From assembly GCA_030044045.1 (NCBI GenBank), contig JASHWO010000079.1, forward strand, positions 1-13,352: 13,352 bases of DNA, read 5' to 3'. Every line of letters begins with the position of its first letter. Within the stretch, counting starts at the first letter, position 1. The translations under genes and the position numbers were made by a program. Origin of the DNA: Acidimicrobiales bacterium. Lineage in GTDB: Bacteria; Actinomycetota; Acidimicrobiia; Acidimicrobiales; RAAP-2. Below are positions 1-11,048 of the stretch, one piece after another. Below the pieces are notes generated by a model. The model saw only the letters and a program-made list of their open reading frames with translations. It made no database searches and was not told the DNA's origin.

Positions 1-16
1 CCCACGTTCCGGAGGA

Positions 17-38
17 GCCTGGGGTTGGGGCCCCAGGC
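17..38. other. GC-rich stem-loop upstream of rpiB
   Basis: The arms GCCTGGGG (17-24) and CCCCAGGC (31-38) pair perfectly over 8 bp around a TTGGGG loop. No T-run follows. It could be a U-less terminator for a gene to the left of the window, or a structure in an upstream leader. One forward frame is open from the left edge to a TAG at 81-83, and the other two stay open past it. I therefore cannot tell whether the tail of an upstream gene lies here. The structure is seen; its role is inferred. Confidence 0.4.
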
Positions 39-80
39 GGGCTGGGCGGCCACGGCCAGGGAGCCCCCCGGGGTGGGCGG

Positions 81-86
81 TAGAAT
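81..86 (+). promoter_or_regulatory. Probable -10 element for a leaderless rpiB transcript
   Basis: TAGAAT matches the -10 consensus TATAAT at five of six positions, in a region that is otherwise almost all G and C. It ends 6 bases before the rpiB ATG at 93. Transcription would therefore start at or next to the A of the start codon, as in the leaderless mRNAs common in Actinomycetota. No Shine-Dalgarno sequence fits the short remaining spacer. No good -35 box is visible. Confidence 0.6.
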
Positions 87-92
87 GGGGTC

Positions 93-575
93 ATGCGCAT
101 CGCCGTGGCCTCCGACCACGCCGGGTACACGCTGAAGCAGTCGCTGGCGGCGTACCTGGCCGAACAGGGGCACGAGGTGGCGGACCTCGGCACCGACAGC
201 GCCGAGCGGTCGGTCGACTACCCCGACTACGGCGCCGCCGTGGGTCGGGCGGTGGCCGGGGGCCAGGCCGACCTCGGGGTGTGCACCTGCGGGACCGGCA
301 TCGGCGTCGCCATCGCCGCCAACAAGATCCCCGGGGTGCGGGCGGCCACGGTGCACGACGTCACCACCGCCACCCTGGCCCGCCGGCACAACCACGCCAA
401 CGTGGTGTGCCTGGGCGGCCGCACGGTGGGCTCGGCCACGGCCGTCGACGCCCTGGCCGCCTTCCTGGCCGCCGTCCCCGAGCACGGCCGGCACGACCGG
501 CGGGTGGCCGAGCTGGCGGTGCTGGACCATCTGGTCGGGGAGGCCGCCGCCGCCGACCGGGCGGGCGCGGCGTGA
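93..575 (+). CDS. rpiB: Ribose-5-phosphate isomerase B
   Basis: This 160-residue protein of the RpiB/LacA/LacB family interconverts ribose 5-phosphate and ribulose 5-phosphate in the cytoplasmic pentose phosphate pathway. The N-terminal ASDHAG motif (D8, H9) binds phosphate and substrate. The CGTGIG loop carries Cys66, the catalytic base of the E. coli-type enzyme, followed by the family signature [10 protein letters not shown]. The ARRHNHAN stretch supplies His99, and CLGGR follows at 106-110. Cys66 sets it apart from the mycobacterial RpiB type, which lacks this Cys. The length is usual for the family, with an Ala-rich C-terminal tail. The ATG is chosen because the family's usual N-terminus begins there and a -10-like TAGAAT sits just upstream. 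The stop overlaps the glyA start by 4 bases (GTGA), so the two are probably co-transcribed and translationally coupled. Confidence 0.95.
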   Translation: MRIAVASDHAGYTLKQSLAAYLAEQGHEVADLGTDSAERSVDYPDYGAAVGRAVAGGQADLGVCTCGTGIGVAIAANKIPGVRAATVHDVTTATLARRHNHANVVCLGGRTVGSATAVDALAAFLAAVPEHGRHDRRVAELAVLDHLVGEAAAADRAGAA

Positions 576-1867
576 GCGGGACCTCGCCCTTCGCCGGCTG
601 GTTGGCCGCCGACCCGGAGGTGGCGCGGCTGGTCGAGGAGGAGACGACCCGCCAGTCGACCACCCTCCAGCTCATCGCCTCGGAGAACTTCACCTCGCCC
701 GAGGTGCTGGCGGCCTCGGGCTCGGTCCTGACGAACAAGTACGCGGAGGGCTACCCCGGCCGCCGCTACTACGGGGGCAACCGGGTGATCGACCAGGTGG
801 AGGAGCTGGCTCGGGAGCGGGCCAAGACGTTGTTCGGGGCCGAGCACGCCAACGTCCAGCCCCACGCCGGCGCCTCGGCCAACCTCGCCGTCTACCAGGC
901 GCTCCTGGAGCCGGGGGACACGGTGCTGGCCATGCGCCTGGACCACGGAGGCCACCTGACCCACGGCTCGCCGGCCTCCATCACCTCCCGCATCTGGCGG
1001 TTCGTCTCCTACGGGGTCACCCCGGCCTCCGGCGACCCGGACCGCCCGGGCGAGGTCATCGACTTCGACCAGGTGGCCGACCTGGCCAAGCGGGAGCAGC
1101 CGAAGTTGATCGTGGCCGGCTCCACCGCCTACGCCCGGGTCATCGACCCGGCGCCGTTCCGGGAGATCGCCGACTCGGTGGGCGCCCGCTTCATGTTCGA
1201 CGCCGCCCACCCGGCCGGGCTCATCGCCGGCGGCGCCCACCCCAGCCCGGTGGGCGTGGCCGACGTGGTGACCTTCACCACCCACAAGACGCTGCGCGGC
1301 CCCCGGGGCGCGGCCATTCTGTGCCAGGCCGACCTGGCCAAGGCCGTCGACAGCTCGGTCTTCCCCGGCCTGCAGGGCGGCCCGCTGGAGCACGTGGTGG
1401 CGGCCAAGGCGGTGGCCTTCCGGGAGGCCTCCCAGCCCGAGTTCGCCGACTACGCGGCCCGGGTGGTGGCCAACGCCCGGGCGCTGGCGGCGGCCATGGC
1501 CGGCGAGGGCTTCCGGCTGGTGTCCGGCGGCACCGACAACCACATGTTGCTGGTGGATCTCCGGCCGTTCGACGGCGAGCTGACCGGCAAGGAGGCCCAG
1601 GAGGTTCTGGACCGGGCCGGGATCACCTGCAACCGGAACACCATTCCCGACGACCCCCGCTCGCCTTTCGTGACCTCGGGCCTGCGGCTGGGCACGGCGG
1701 CCGAGACCACCGCCGGGATGGGCCCGGCGGAGATGGCCCGGATCGCCGCCCTCCTCGGCCGCACCCTGCGGGATCGGGCCGACGAGCCGGCGGTGGCCCG
1801 GGTCCGGGGCGAGGTGGCGGAGCTCTGCGCGGGCTTCCCGCCCTACCCGGCGCTCACCGGCGGCTGA
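572..1867 (+). CDS. glyA: Serine hydroxymethyltransferase
   Basis: This 431-residue PLP enzyme converts serine and tetrahydrofolate to glycine and 5,10-methylene-tetrahydrofolate, the main cytoplasmic source of one-carbon units. Visible landmarks are LIASENF (34-40), [15 protein letters not shown] (55-69), HGGHLTHG (125-132), the cofactor Asp210 in FDAAH, and the PLP-binding Lys239 in [11 protein letters not shown]. The usual HVAG motif reads HPAG here, a mild change. The C-terminal part, with NTIP and [12 protein letters not shown], is complete and the length is typical. The GTG start at 572 overlaps the rpiB stop in GTGA. There is no clear Shine-Dalgarno sequence, so translation probably depends on coupling to rpiB. 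The next gene begins 3 bases after the stop. A glyA next to a wecA-like gene and the atp locus is a familiar actinobacterial neighbourhood. Confidence 0.96.
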   Translation: MSGTSPFAGWLAADPEVARLVEEETTRQSTTLQLIASENFTSPEVLAASGSVLTNKYAEGYPGRRYYGGNRVIDQVEELARERAKTLFGAEHANVQPHAGASANLAVYQALLEPGDTVLAMRLDHGGHLTHGSPASITSRIWRFVSYGVTPASGDPDRPGEVIDFDQVADLAKREQPKLIVAGSTAYARVIDPAPFREIADSVGARFMFDAAHPAGLIAGGAHPSPVGVADVVTFTTHKTLRGPRGAAILCQADLAKAVDSSVFPGLQGGPLEHVVAAKAVAFREASQPEFADYAARVVANARALAAAMAGEGFRLVSGGTDNHMLLVDLRPFDGELTGKEAQEVLDRAGITCNRNTIPDDPRSPFVTSGLRLGTAAETTAGMGPAEMARIAALLGRTLRDRADEPAVARVRGEVAELCAGFPPYPALTGG

Positions 1868-1870
1868 CCG

Positions 1871-3130
1871 GTGCAGCCGGTCGGGTGGTACGCCGTCATC
1901 CTGGTGGTGTCGGCCGGTGCCACGGCGGCCCTGTGCGTCCCGGCCCGCTGGTTCGCCCAGCGGGTGGGCTACGTGGCCCTGCCCGACGGCGAACGCAAGG
2001 TCCACACCCGCCCCACCCCCTACGGCGGTGGGGCGGCCATGTTCGTGGGGTTCCTGGTGGCCATGGTGGTGGCGGCCCTGGTGCCGGCGTTCCACGACGT
2101 GTTCTCGGGGTCGTCGGAGCCGCTGGGGGTGGTGCTGGCCGGCGCCGCCATCTTCGCCGTGGGCATGATCGACGACGCCCGGGACATGTCGGCCCCGGCC
2201 AAGGTGGCGGGCCAGGTGTTGGCGGCCAGCATCCTCTACTTCCTGGGCGATACCCTCTGGCAGTTCAAGGTGCCGCTGGCCGGCATCGTCTCCCTGAACC
2301 CGGGCATCACAGTGACCCCGCTGATCATGGCCGTGTGGGTCATCGCCATCACCAACGCCGTCAACCTGATCGACGGACTGGACGGCCTGGCCGCCGGGGT
2401 GGTGGCCATCGGCAGCGGGGCGCTCGCCGTCTACGGCCTGAAGCTCATGGCCAGCGGGGTGCTGCAGCCCGACAGCGAGGTGGGCGTGCTGGTGGCGGTG
2501 GTCACCTGCGGCGTGGCCCTGGGGTTCCTCCCCTTCAACTTCCACCCGGCGAAGATGTTCATGGGCGACGCCGGCGCCCTGTTCCTGGGCCTGCTCATGT
2601 CCGCCTCCACCATGGTGATCGGCGGGCGGATCCCGCTGTCGTCACCCACCACCGGCACCACCTACTTCTTCTACGCGCCCCTCTTCATCCCCTTCTTCAT
2701 CCTGGGGGTGCCCCTGCTGGACATGGCCTTCGCCTTCGTGCGCCGGACGGCCCACGGCACCGGGTTCCACACCCCGGACAAGAACCACATCCACCACCGG
2801 CTGCTCCGGCTGGGACATGGCCACCGGCGCAGTGTGCTCATCCTGTGGGCCTGGACCGCCCTGCTCTCGGGGTTCATCCTGTCCCCGCTGTTCGCCCACC
2901 GCCTGAACGCCGTGATCCCCTTCGGGGCGGCGGCCCTGGGGATCGGGCTGTACACGTTCTTCCACCCCGGCCTCCGGCGGCGTCCGGAGGAGGATCCGGG
3001 TGCGGTGGCGGCTGGCGACCGCCCGGCCCCGGCGGGCCGCGCCGCGCCCGTGCCGGGGGCGGGGGAGGCGTCGGGCACATCCCCGGCCGGCACCGGCGGT
3101 TTTGCCGTCGGGCGCGGGGGGATGCGATGA
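1871..3130 (+). CDS. WecA/TagO-type polyprenyl-phosphate glycosyl-1-phosphate transferase
   Basis: This polytopic membrane enzyme of the MraY/WecA superfamily has 419 residues. Such enzymes move a sugar-1-phosphate (usually GlcNAc-1-P) from a UDP-sugar to undecaprenyl or decaprenyl phosphate, starting a cell-envelope glycopolymer. Landmarks are GMIDDARD with D101, D102 and D105 (Mg and catalysis), NAVNLIDGLDGLAAG (162-176), NFHPAKMFMGDAG with D233, and the cytoplasmic HIHHRLL loop (306-312). The HIHH loop is typical of WecA/TagO rather than MraY. About ten hydrophobic segments are visible. After the last helix (about residue 365) comes a roughly 50-residue tail rich in Pro, Gly and Ala that the family does not need. 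GTG at 1871 is used, 3 bases after the glyA stop. The exact sugar and polymer cannot be read from sequence. In mycobacteria the homologue (Rv1302, wecA/rfe) starts the arabinogalactan linker. Confidence 0.88.
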   Translation: MQPVGWYAVILVVSAGATAALCVPARWFAQRVGYVALPDGERKVHTRPTPYGGGAAMFVGFLVAMVVAALVPAFHDVFSGSSEPLGVVLAGAAIFAVGMIDDARDMSAPAKVAGQVLAASILYFLGDTLWQFKVPLAGIVSLNPGITVTPLIMAVWVIAITNAVNLIDGLDGLAAGVVAIGSGALAVYGLKLMASGVLQPDSEVGVLVAVVTCGVALGFLPFNFHPAKMFMGDAGALFLGLLMSASTMVIGGRIPLSSPTTGTTYFFYAPLFIPFFILGVPLLDMAFAFVRRTAHGTGFHTPDKNHIHHRLLRLGHGHRRSVLILWAWTALLSGFILSPLFAHRLNAVIPFGAAALGIGLYTFFHPGLRRRPEEDPGAVAAGDRPAPAGRAAPVPGAGEASGTSPAGTGGFAVGRGGMR

Positions 3131-3280
3131 TGTCCGCTGTGTCAACTCCCGACCTCGCCATGCTCCCGGGAGCACGCCGCGCCACTGTGCCCGGCGACGG
3201 CGCGCCGGCCACCGCGTGACTCCTGGACGCCGGGATGAAGCACCATCCTTCCACGTTGACTGACGCGGCACGGCGCGCCC
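3131..3280. other. 150-base intergenic region before the ATP synthase genes
   Basis: This is the largest gap in the rpiB-to-atpC run and the most likely place for an atp promoter. It holds a perfect 14-base palindrome (3161-3174), a 6-bp stem CCGGCG/CGCCGG (3191-3196 with 3203-3208), and a -35-like TTGACT (3256-3261). At the usual 16-18 base spacing from TTGACT there is only a weak CATGGT, which overlaps the next start codon. The promoter is therefore not resolved. A 30-codon frame (ATG 3127, stop 3217-3219) overlaps the wecA-like stop in ATGA after a GGGGGGA stretch. It has no recognisable product and I do not call it a gene. Confidence 0.4.
3161..3174. repeat. Perfect 14-base palindrome
   Basis: TGCTCCCGGGAGCA reads the same on both strands. 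It lies 34-47 bases from the end of the wecA-like gene, inside the gap before the ATP synthase genes. As DNA it could be an operator half-site pair. As RNA it makes only a 5-bp stem with a CCGG loop. In DNA this rich in G and C, short palindromes also arise by chance. Confidence 0.35.
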
Positions 3281-3520
3281 ATGGTCGACGGCACCCCCAC
3301 CTCCGGAGCGGAGCCGGGGGGTCCCCGCCGGGCCCCGGGGTTCGGCGACTTCTTCTGGCTGGGTACCGCCTGCGCCATCTCGATCCTGGGGGCCGGGGCC
3401 ATCGGCTACGCCCTCGACGCCGCCCTGCACACGACGCCCTGGCTGACCTTCGCCGGGCTGACCTTCGGCGTGGTCTCGGCCGTGCTGCTGGTCGTGAACC
3501 AGGTACGCAAGTTCCTCTAG
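3281..3520 (+). CDS. AtpZ-like small membrane protein (ATP synthase gene-cluster accessory)
   Basis: This 79-residue protein has a short Pro/Gly-rich cytoplasmic start followed by two membrane helices (about residues 25-46 and 54-73). The layout matches the AtpZ family found at the head of many atp operons. The first helix is Gly-rich and ends in GYALD, a Pro lies in the turn (TTPW), the second helix is Gly-rich (GLTFG), and a basic end follows (QVRKFL). In some bacteria AtpZ with AtpI has been linked to Mg or Ca uptake or to assembly of the c-ring. Whether that holds here is inference. The ATG at 3281 is the only usable start before the first helix: the frame closes upstream at TGA 3257-3259 and no ATG, GTG or TTG follows in time. 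No convincing Shine-Dalgarno sequence precedes it. A hairpin separates it from the next gene. Confidence 0.68.
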   Translation: MVDGTPTSGAEPGGPRRAPGFGDFFWLGTACAISILGAGAIGYALDAALHTTPWLTFAGLTFGVVSAVLLVVNQVRKFL

Positions 3521-3537
3521 CCGGGCCGGTACGGGGC

Positions 3538-3567
3538 GCCGTGCGCGCCGCTGCGGCGGCGCACGGC
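3538..3567. other. Strong stem-loop between the AtpZ-like and AtpI-like genes
   Basis: The arms GCCGTGCGC (3538-3546) and GCGCACGGC (3559-3567) form a perfect 9-bp stem. The 12-base loop can add three more pairs (3547-3549 with 3555-3557) around a bulged G. It sits 18 bases after the AtpZ-like stop and 38 before the next start. There is no T-run, so it is not a classical terminator. It may affect mRNA processing or stability, or attenuate transcription inside the operon. That role is inferred. Confidence 0.5.
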
Positions 3568-3605
3568 CGGCCGGCGGGCAAGCGAGGGGACCGGACGCTC
3601 GTCTG

Positions 3606-4040
3606 ATGTTCGCCCACTTCTCGCTCCCTGACCTGGCCGCCGTCTCCCGGCGCACGATGCTGGGCGCGCTGGCCGTGGGGGCGCTCGGCCTCGTGGGGAG
3701 CCTGCTCCTCTCGGCGCCGCTGACCGGCCTGGGCCTCTGCCTGGGCCTGGGTCTGGGCATCGTCAACTTCCGGCTGATCCAGCGGTCGGTGGTGAAGGTG
3801 AGCGGGCGGGAGGACGAGAACAAGCGGCGGCCGCTGGCCATGAACACCATGGGCCGGCTCGGCCTGATCTCGGCTGTGGCCCTCGGCCTGCTCTTCGTCG
3901 ACTTCGACCTGGGGCTCGGGGTGATGGTGGGGCTGGCCCTGTTCCAGGCGCTCCTCCTGCTGAACGTGGCCCGGTCCATGTTCAAGATGGGCCACCTGGC
4001 GCCCGTCGACGTGGCCGACGACCGGCCGGAGGGGGCGTAG
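3606..4040 (+). CDS. AtpI-like ATP synthase subunit I family protein
   Basis: This 144-residue membrane protein has four hydrophobic segments (about residues 18-36, 38-55, 81-98 and 102-120) and a short charged cytoplasmic loop (SGREDENKRR, 66-75) between the second and third. This size and pattern fit the weakly conserved AtpI/subunit I family, which lies just before atpB and helps assemble the c-ring in organisms where it has been tested. Function is assigned mainly by position and topology, because the sequence itself is poorly conserved. The ATG at 3606 is used. The best Shine-Dalgarno-like stretch, GAGGGGA (3584-3590), is 15 bases upstream, farther than ideal. The stop is 3 bases before the atpB start, so the two are surely co-transcribed. 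The mycobacterial counterpart by position is Rv1303. Confidence 0.7.
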   Translation: MFAHFSLPDLAAVSRRTMLGALAVGALGLVGSLLLSAPLTGLGLCLGLGLGIVNFRLIQRSVVKVSGREDENKRRPLAMNTMGRLGLISAVALGLLFVDFDLGLGVMVGLALFQALLLLNVARSMFKMGHLAPVDVADDRPEGA

Positions 4041-4043
4041 CCC

Positions 4044-4859
4044 GTGGCACCGTCGATCCTGGCCGCCGGCATCACGGTGGGCGTGCACCCCCAGGCCAAG
4101 CTCTTCGGGCTGACCGTGAACGTGGACACCGTGTGGGCCACCGGGGTGGCCATGCTGGTGGTGATCGCCCTAGGGCTGGCCCTGCGGCGCCAGGCCACCA
4201 GCGGGGTGCCGGGCCGGCTGCAGCTCATCTGGGAGATGGCGGTGCAGGCCATCACCCAGCAGGTGGAGGGGTCCATCGGGCCCCGGGGCCTGGCCGTCAT
4301 CCCGCTGGCCCTCACCCTCTTCGTGTTCATCCTGGTCTGCAACGCCCTCGAGATCTTCGGGGTGGGCAGCAGGTACGAGATCCTGCCGGTGCCCACCGCC
4401 GACGTGAACCTGCCACTGGCCCTGGCGCTCTTCGTGATCGCCCTGGTGCACATCGCCTCCATCCGCACCAGGGGCGTCCGCGGCTACCTCCGGCACTACG
4501 CCGCCCAGCCGTTCCCCAAGGCGCTGGTGGCGTTCAACGTCTTCATCAACCTGGTGGAGGAGATCGCCAAGCCGATCACCCTGGCCTTGCGGCTCTTCGG
4601 CAACCTGTTCTCCGGGGCCCTCATGCTCACCCTGATCGCCGCCCTGGGGAATTGGAAGTTGGCGTCCCTGCCCATCGGCGACGTGGCGACCTTCCTCTGC
4701 GCCATGGCCTGGAAGCTCTTCGACGTGTTCCTCATCGGCCCCATCCAGGCCTTCATCTTCACCCTGCTGACCATCCTCTACTTCGACACGGCCATGGCCA
4801 CAGACCACGGCGCGCACCACGACGAGCTGCTGCAACCCGGTGCCGTGTCCACGCCCTGA
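4044..4859 (+). CDS. atpB: ATP synthase F0 subunit a
   Basis: This is the stator membrane subunit forming the two proton half-channels against the c-ring, 271 residues. The essential Arg is R183 in [14 protein letters not shown], equivalent to E. coli R210. Other family marks are PTADVN (117-122), the membrane stretch with VCNALEIFG (98-106), and the final helix [16 protein letters not shown]. The first 25 residues are short and outside the membrane. The C-terminus ends in a His/Asp-rich tail (DHGAHHDE). The GTG at 4044 is chosen because GGAGGGGG (4028-4035) lies 8 bases upstream and the preceding gene stops 3 bases away. The length is typical for actinobacteria. Together with AtpE it makes the proton-driven rotor interface. 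Confidence 0.95.
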   Translation: MAPSILAAGITVGVHPQAKLFGLTVNVDTVWATGVAMLVVIALGLALRRQATSGVPGRLQLIWEMAVQAITQQVEGSIGPRGLAVIPLALTLFVFILVCNALEIFGVGSRYEILPVPTADVNLPLALALFVIALVHIASIRTRGVRGYLRHYAAQPFPKALVAFNVFINLVEEIAKPITLALRLFGNLFSGALMLTLIAALGNWKLASLPIGDVATFLCAMAWKLFDVFLIGPIQAFIFTLLTILYFDTAMATDHGAHHDELLQPGAVSTP

Positions 4860-4891
4860 GCGCCACCGGACCGACCTCGACCACCCAGACC

Positions 4892-4898
4892 AAAGGAG
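4892..4898 (+). promoter_or_regulatory. Strong ribosome binding site for atpE
   Basis: AAAGGAG lies 10 bases before the atpE ATG, in a locally A-rich leader (CAACCACA just before the start) that stands out from the surrounding GC-rich DNA. It is one of the two strongest Shine-Dalgarno sequences in the cluster. This fits the need for many more c subunits than other subunits per enzyme. It also fixes the start at 4909 rather than at the in-frame ATG at 4840, which lies inside atpB. Confidence 0.75.
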
Positions 4899-4908
4899 AC
4901 CAACCACA

Positions 4909-5169
4909 ATGGCAGTAGAAGCGACGGGGACAGCGATCAAGCTCGCCGGGGCCATGGTCGGCGGCGGCCTGGCCCTCGGCGGTGGTGCCATCGGTGCGGC
5001 CGTCGGCGACGGCCTGGCCGGGAGCCAGACCATCGCCGGGGTGGCCCGCCAGCCCGAGGCGCAGAGCCGGCTGTTCACCATCATGTTCCTGACCGTCGGG
5101 CTGGTGGAGGCCATGTACTTCATCAACCTGGCCTTCACCGCCCTGTTCGTCTTCTCGCTGGGCAAGTAG
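4909..5169 (+). CDS. atpE: ATP synthase F0 subunit c
   Basis: This 86-residue hairpin protein forms the rotor ring. Helix 1 is Gly/Ala-rich ([14 protein letters not shown]), the polar loop carries ARQPEAQ (46-52), and helix 2 carries the proton-binding Glu67 in [13 protein letters not shown]. The residue after Glu67 is Ala rather than the Ser or Thr of sodium-binding rings, so proton coupling is predicted. It aligns without gaps to the M. tuberculosis protein with an offset of 6: D28 is D34, L59 is L65, E61 is E67, I66 is I72, but A63 is M69. Met at that position occurs naturally in a few mycobacteria with poor bedaquiline susceptibility. The ATG at 4909 has an excellent Shine-Dalgarno sequence. 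An in-frame ATG at 4840 lies within atpB and would add an unhelpful hydrophilic, Pro-rich start. Confidence 0.96.
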   Translation: MAVEATGTAIKLAGAMVGGGLALGGGAIGAAVGDGLAGSQTIAGVARQPEAQSRLFTIMFLTVGLVEAMYFINLAFTALFVFSLGK

Positions 5170-5208
5170 GTCCCGGGACCGGCGACGATCGAAACGAGGC
5201 TGACGGAC

Positions 5209-5748
5209 ATGCCCATCTTCGGCAACGACTTCCTCATCCCCAACGCGACCTTCATCGTCGAGTTGGTGGCCTTCCTGGTCATCCTGGCGATCGTGGCCAA
5301 GTTCGTGCTGCCGATAGTGAACAAGGCCCTGCACGACCGCCAGGAAGCCATCCGGACCGAGCTGGCCGCGGCCGACGCCGCCAAGTCGGACGCCGCGGCG
5401 GCCGACGCCGAGCGCCGGGCGGCACTGGAGGAGGCGCGGCACCAGGCGCGAGAGATCGTGGCTCAGGCCAACCGCACGGCCGAGCAGGTGAGCGCCGACG
5501 CCCAGGCCCGGGGGCAGTCCGAGTACGAGCGCATCCTGGCCGCCGCCGAGGCGGAGGTCCGCCTGGCCCGCCAGCGGGCCCTGGAGGAAGCGGCGGCCCG
5601 GCTGGGCGAGGTGGTGGTGGACGTGGTGGAGCGGATCATCGGGCGGGAGGTCGACGCCCGGGCCCACCGCGACCTGATCGACGAGGCGGTCGGCGCCATG
5701 TCGGCCGACCGGGGCGCCGCTACGGCGGCCGCCACCACCACGCCGTGA
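5209..5748 (+). CDS. atpF: ATP synthase F0 subunit b
   Basis: This 179-residue peripheral-stalk subunit has one N-terminal membrane helix (about residues 15-37, [18 protein letters not shown]), then a long Ala/Glu/Arg-rich coiled coil (about 40-150). Its C-terminal part binds delta. The usual (D/N)RQ motif after the membrane helix is visible as HDRQEAIR (42-49). The start at 5209 has GAGG at 5196-5199, 9 bases upstream. Unlike mycobacteria, which have a separate b plus a b-delta fusion, here b stands alone and no second b or b' gene is present. The peripheral stalk is therefore presumably a homodimer of this protein. Its stop overlaps the atpH start in GTGA (4 bases). The last 12 residues are a low-complexity Ala/Thr run. 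Confidence 0.93.
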   Translation: MPIFGNDFLIPNATFIVELVAFLVILAIVAKFVLPIVNKALHDRQEAIRTELAAADAAKSDAAAADAERRAALEEARHQAREIVAQANRTAEQVSADAQARGQSEYERILAAAEAEVRLARQRALEEAAARLGEVVVDVVERIIGREVDARAHRDLIDEAVGAMSADRGAATAAATTTP

Positions 5749-6661
5749 ACCCCCGGCTGGAGGGGTACGCCGCGGCGGTGCTGGGAGGGGCGGCCGACCG
5801 CGCCCGGCTGGCGGCCGACCTGTCCTCGGTGGCCCACCTCTTCGCCACGAACGGTGCCCTGCGGACCGCCCTGGGCGACACCGCGGTGGCGCCGGCGGCC
5901 CGCCGGGCGGTGCTGGACGAGCTGCTCGAGGGGAAGGTCTCGGACGAGGCCCGCCGCCTGGCCGCCTTCGCCGCCTCGGCGGTGCCGGCGCCCGAGGTGC
6001 CGGCGGCCATGGCCTGGCTGGCCCACCGGGCCCGGCGGTCGGTCGAGGGCCTGGAGGAGCCGGAGCCGGCGCTCGGCCACCTGGCCGCCCGGGACCGGGT
6101 GGGGGGGTTCGCCACCGCCCTCTTCGAGGAGCTCCCCACCGACCGCCTGGAGGAGGTGGAGGACGAGCTGTTCCGCTTCGCCCGCACCGTGGAGACCACC
6201 CCGGCCCTGCGGTCCGCCCTGGCCGACCGGGACCTGCCGGTGGCCGTCCGCCGCGGCGTGGTCGACGATCTGCTGTCGGGCAAGGTGCAGCCGGCGACGC
6301 TGCGGCTGGCGGACTACACGGTCGCCGGGGGCCGCCCCCGCGACGTGCTGGGCACGCTGTTCTGGCTGGTCGACGAGACGGCCCGGGCCCGGGGCTGGCG
6401 GGTGGCGGTGGTCGACGCCGCCTGGGCGGTCGACCAGGACGAGCGCCGTTCCCTCTCCGAGTCGCTGGGACGCATGGTGGGGGCGCCGGTGGAGCTCCAG
6501 GTGAAGATCGACCCGTCCCTGTTGGCCGGGGTACGGGTGCGGATCGGCGACCTGCAGGTGGACGCCACGGCCCGGGACCGGCTGGACCGGCTGCGCGAGC
6601 ACGTGGTGGCGGGCGGCTGGGAGGACCGGGGCTTCGGCCAGAGACGAGGAGGAACAGGCTG

Positions 6662-6662
<1 letters not shown>
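5745..6662 (+). CDS. atpH: ATP synthase F1 subunit delta with duplicated N-terminal domain
   Basis: This subunit joins the peripheral stalk to the top of F1. At 305 residues it is far longer than the usual 170-185. The extra length is an internal repeat. Residues 37-75 and 153-191 align without gaps at an offset of 116, with 19 of 39 identical, and the similarity extends over most of a helical domain of about 95 residues on each side. The second copy is followed by the normal C-terminal delta domain (about 217-290, with [15 protein letters not shown] and AGVRVRIGD). From memory, Streptomyces delta (about 271 residues) and mycobacterial b-delta share this two-copy plan. The GTG start overlaps the atpF stop by 4 bases, and the TGA shares one base with the atpA ATG. 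No b-like helix is fused to it. Confidence 0.9.
6646..6653 (+). promoter_or_regulatory. Strong ribosome binding site for atpA, inside the atpH end
   Basis: GAGGAGGA lies within the last codons of atpH, 8 bases before the atpA ATG. It fixes the atpA start, which shares one base with the atpH stop. It gives the catalytic-head genes an initiation site of their own as well as coupling to upstream translation. Confidence 0.7.
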
Positions 6663-8185
<1,523 letters not shown>

Positions 8186-8188
8186 CCC

Positions 8189-10622
<2,434 letters not shown>

Positions 10623-10623
<1 letters not shown>

Positions 10624-11048
10624 TGGCCGACGGGACCTTCGACGTGGCCGTGGTCACCCCCGAGGAGCGCCTGGTGGACGGGCGCGCCCGTTCGGTGGTC
10701 CTACGCAGCAGCGACGGCGACCTCACCGTGCTCGACGGCCACACCCCGCTGGTCACCGACGTGATGCCGGGCGAGGTGCGCATCGAGCGCGACGAGGGCG
10801 GGACGGCCCGCCTGGCCGTGCACGGCGGGTACCTCCAGGTGGAGGGGGGGGAGACCCGGGTCACGTTGCTGGCCGGGGTGGCCGAGCTGGCCGAGCAGAT
10901 CGACGTGGGCCGGGCCGAGCGGGCCCGGGAGGAGGCGTCGGCGCAGGTCCAGGCCAGCCAGGGCGAGGAGACAGGTGAGGGGCGGGCCTTGGCCGAGGCG
11001 GCCCTGCGGCGGGCCGAGGTACGGCTGGCGGTGGCCGCCGGGTCCTGA
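10623..11048 (+). CDS. atpC: ATP synthase F1 subunit epsilon
   Basis: This subunit has 141 residues and rides on gamma, coupling rotation and limiting hydrolysis. The N-terminal beta-sandwich is clear (FDVAVVTPEERLVDGRA at 6-22, then DGDLTVLDGHTPLV, and HGGYLQVEGGETRVTLLAG). A C-terminal helical part follows (AEQIDVGRAERAREEAS and AEAALRRAEVRLAVA, about 90-139), with a Gly/Glu turn (GEETGEG) between the helices. The helices are complete, unlike the shortened end in M. tuberculosis (about 121 residues). A self-inhibitory movement of this domain is therefore possible, though not shown. The ATG shares one base with the atpD stop. It is the last gene of the atp run, and its stop lies inside the hairpin it shares with the convergent glpX. 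Confidence 0.93.

Noticed and set aside
227..2545. Long open frames opposite or out of phase with the real genes, such as the 772-codon minus-strand frame
   Set aside because: They are shadows caused by high GC in codon third positions. Their products are rich in His, Gly, Arg and Pro with no family motifs, and they overlap well-supported genes.
3127..3219. Small 30-codon gene overlapping the wecA-like stop
   Set aside because: The start context is good, but the product is featureless and long open frames by chance are common at this GC content. Kept only as an observation.
3256..3285. Promoter made of TTGACT and CATGGT before the AtpZ-like gene
   Set aside because: The -10 partner is weak and overlaps the ATG, which would put the transcription start inside the coding region.
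4840..4908. Upstream ATG for atpE
   Set aside because: It lies within atpB, would add a hydrophilic Pro-rich segment unlike any c subunit, and bypasses the strong Shine-Dalgarno sequence before 4909.
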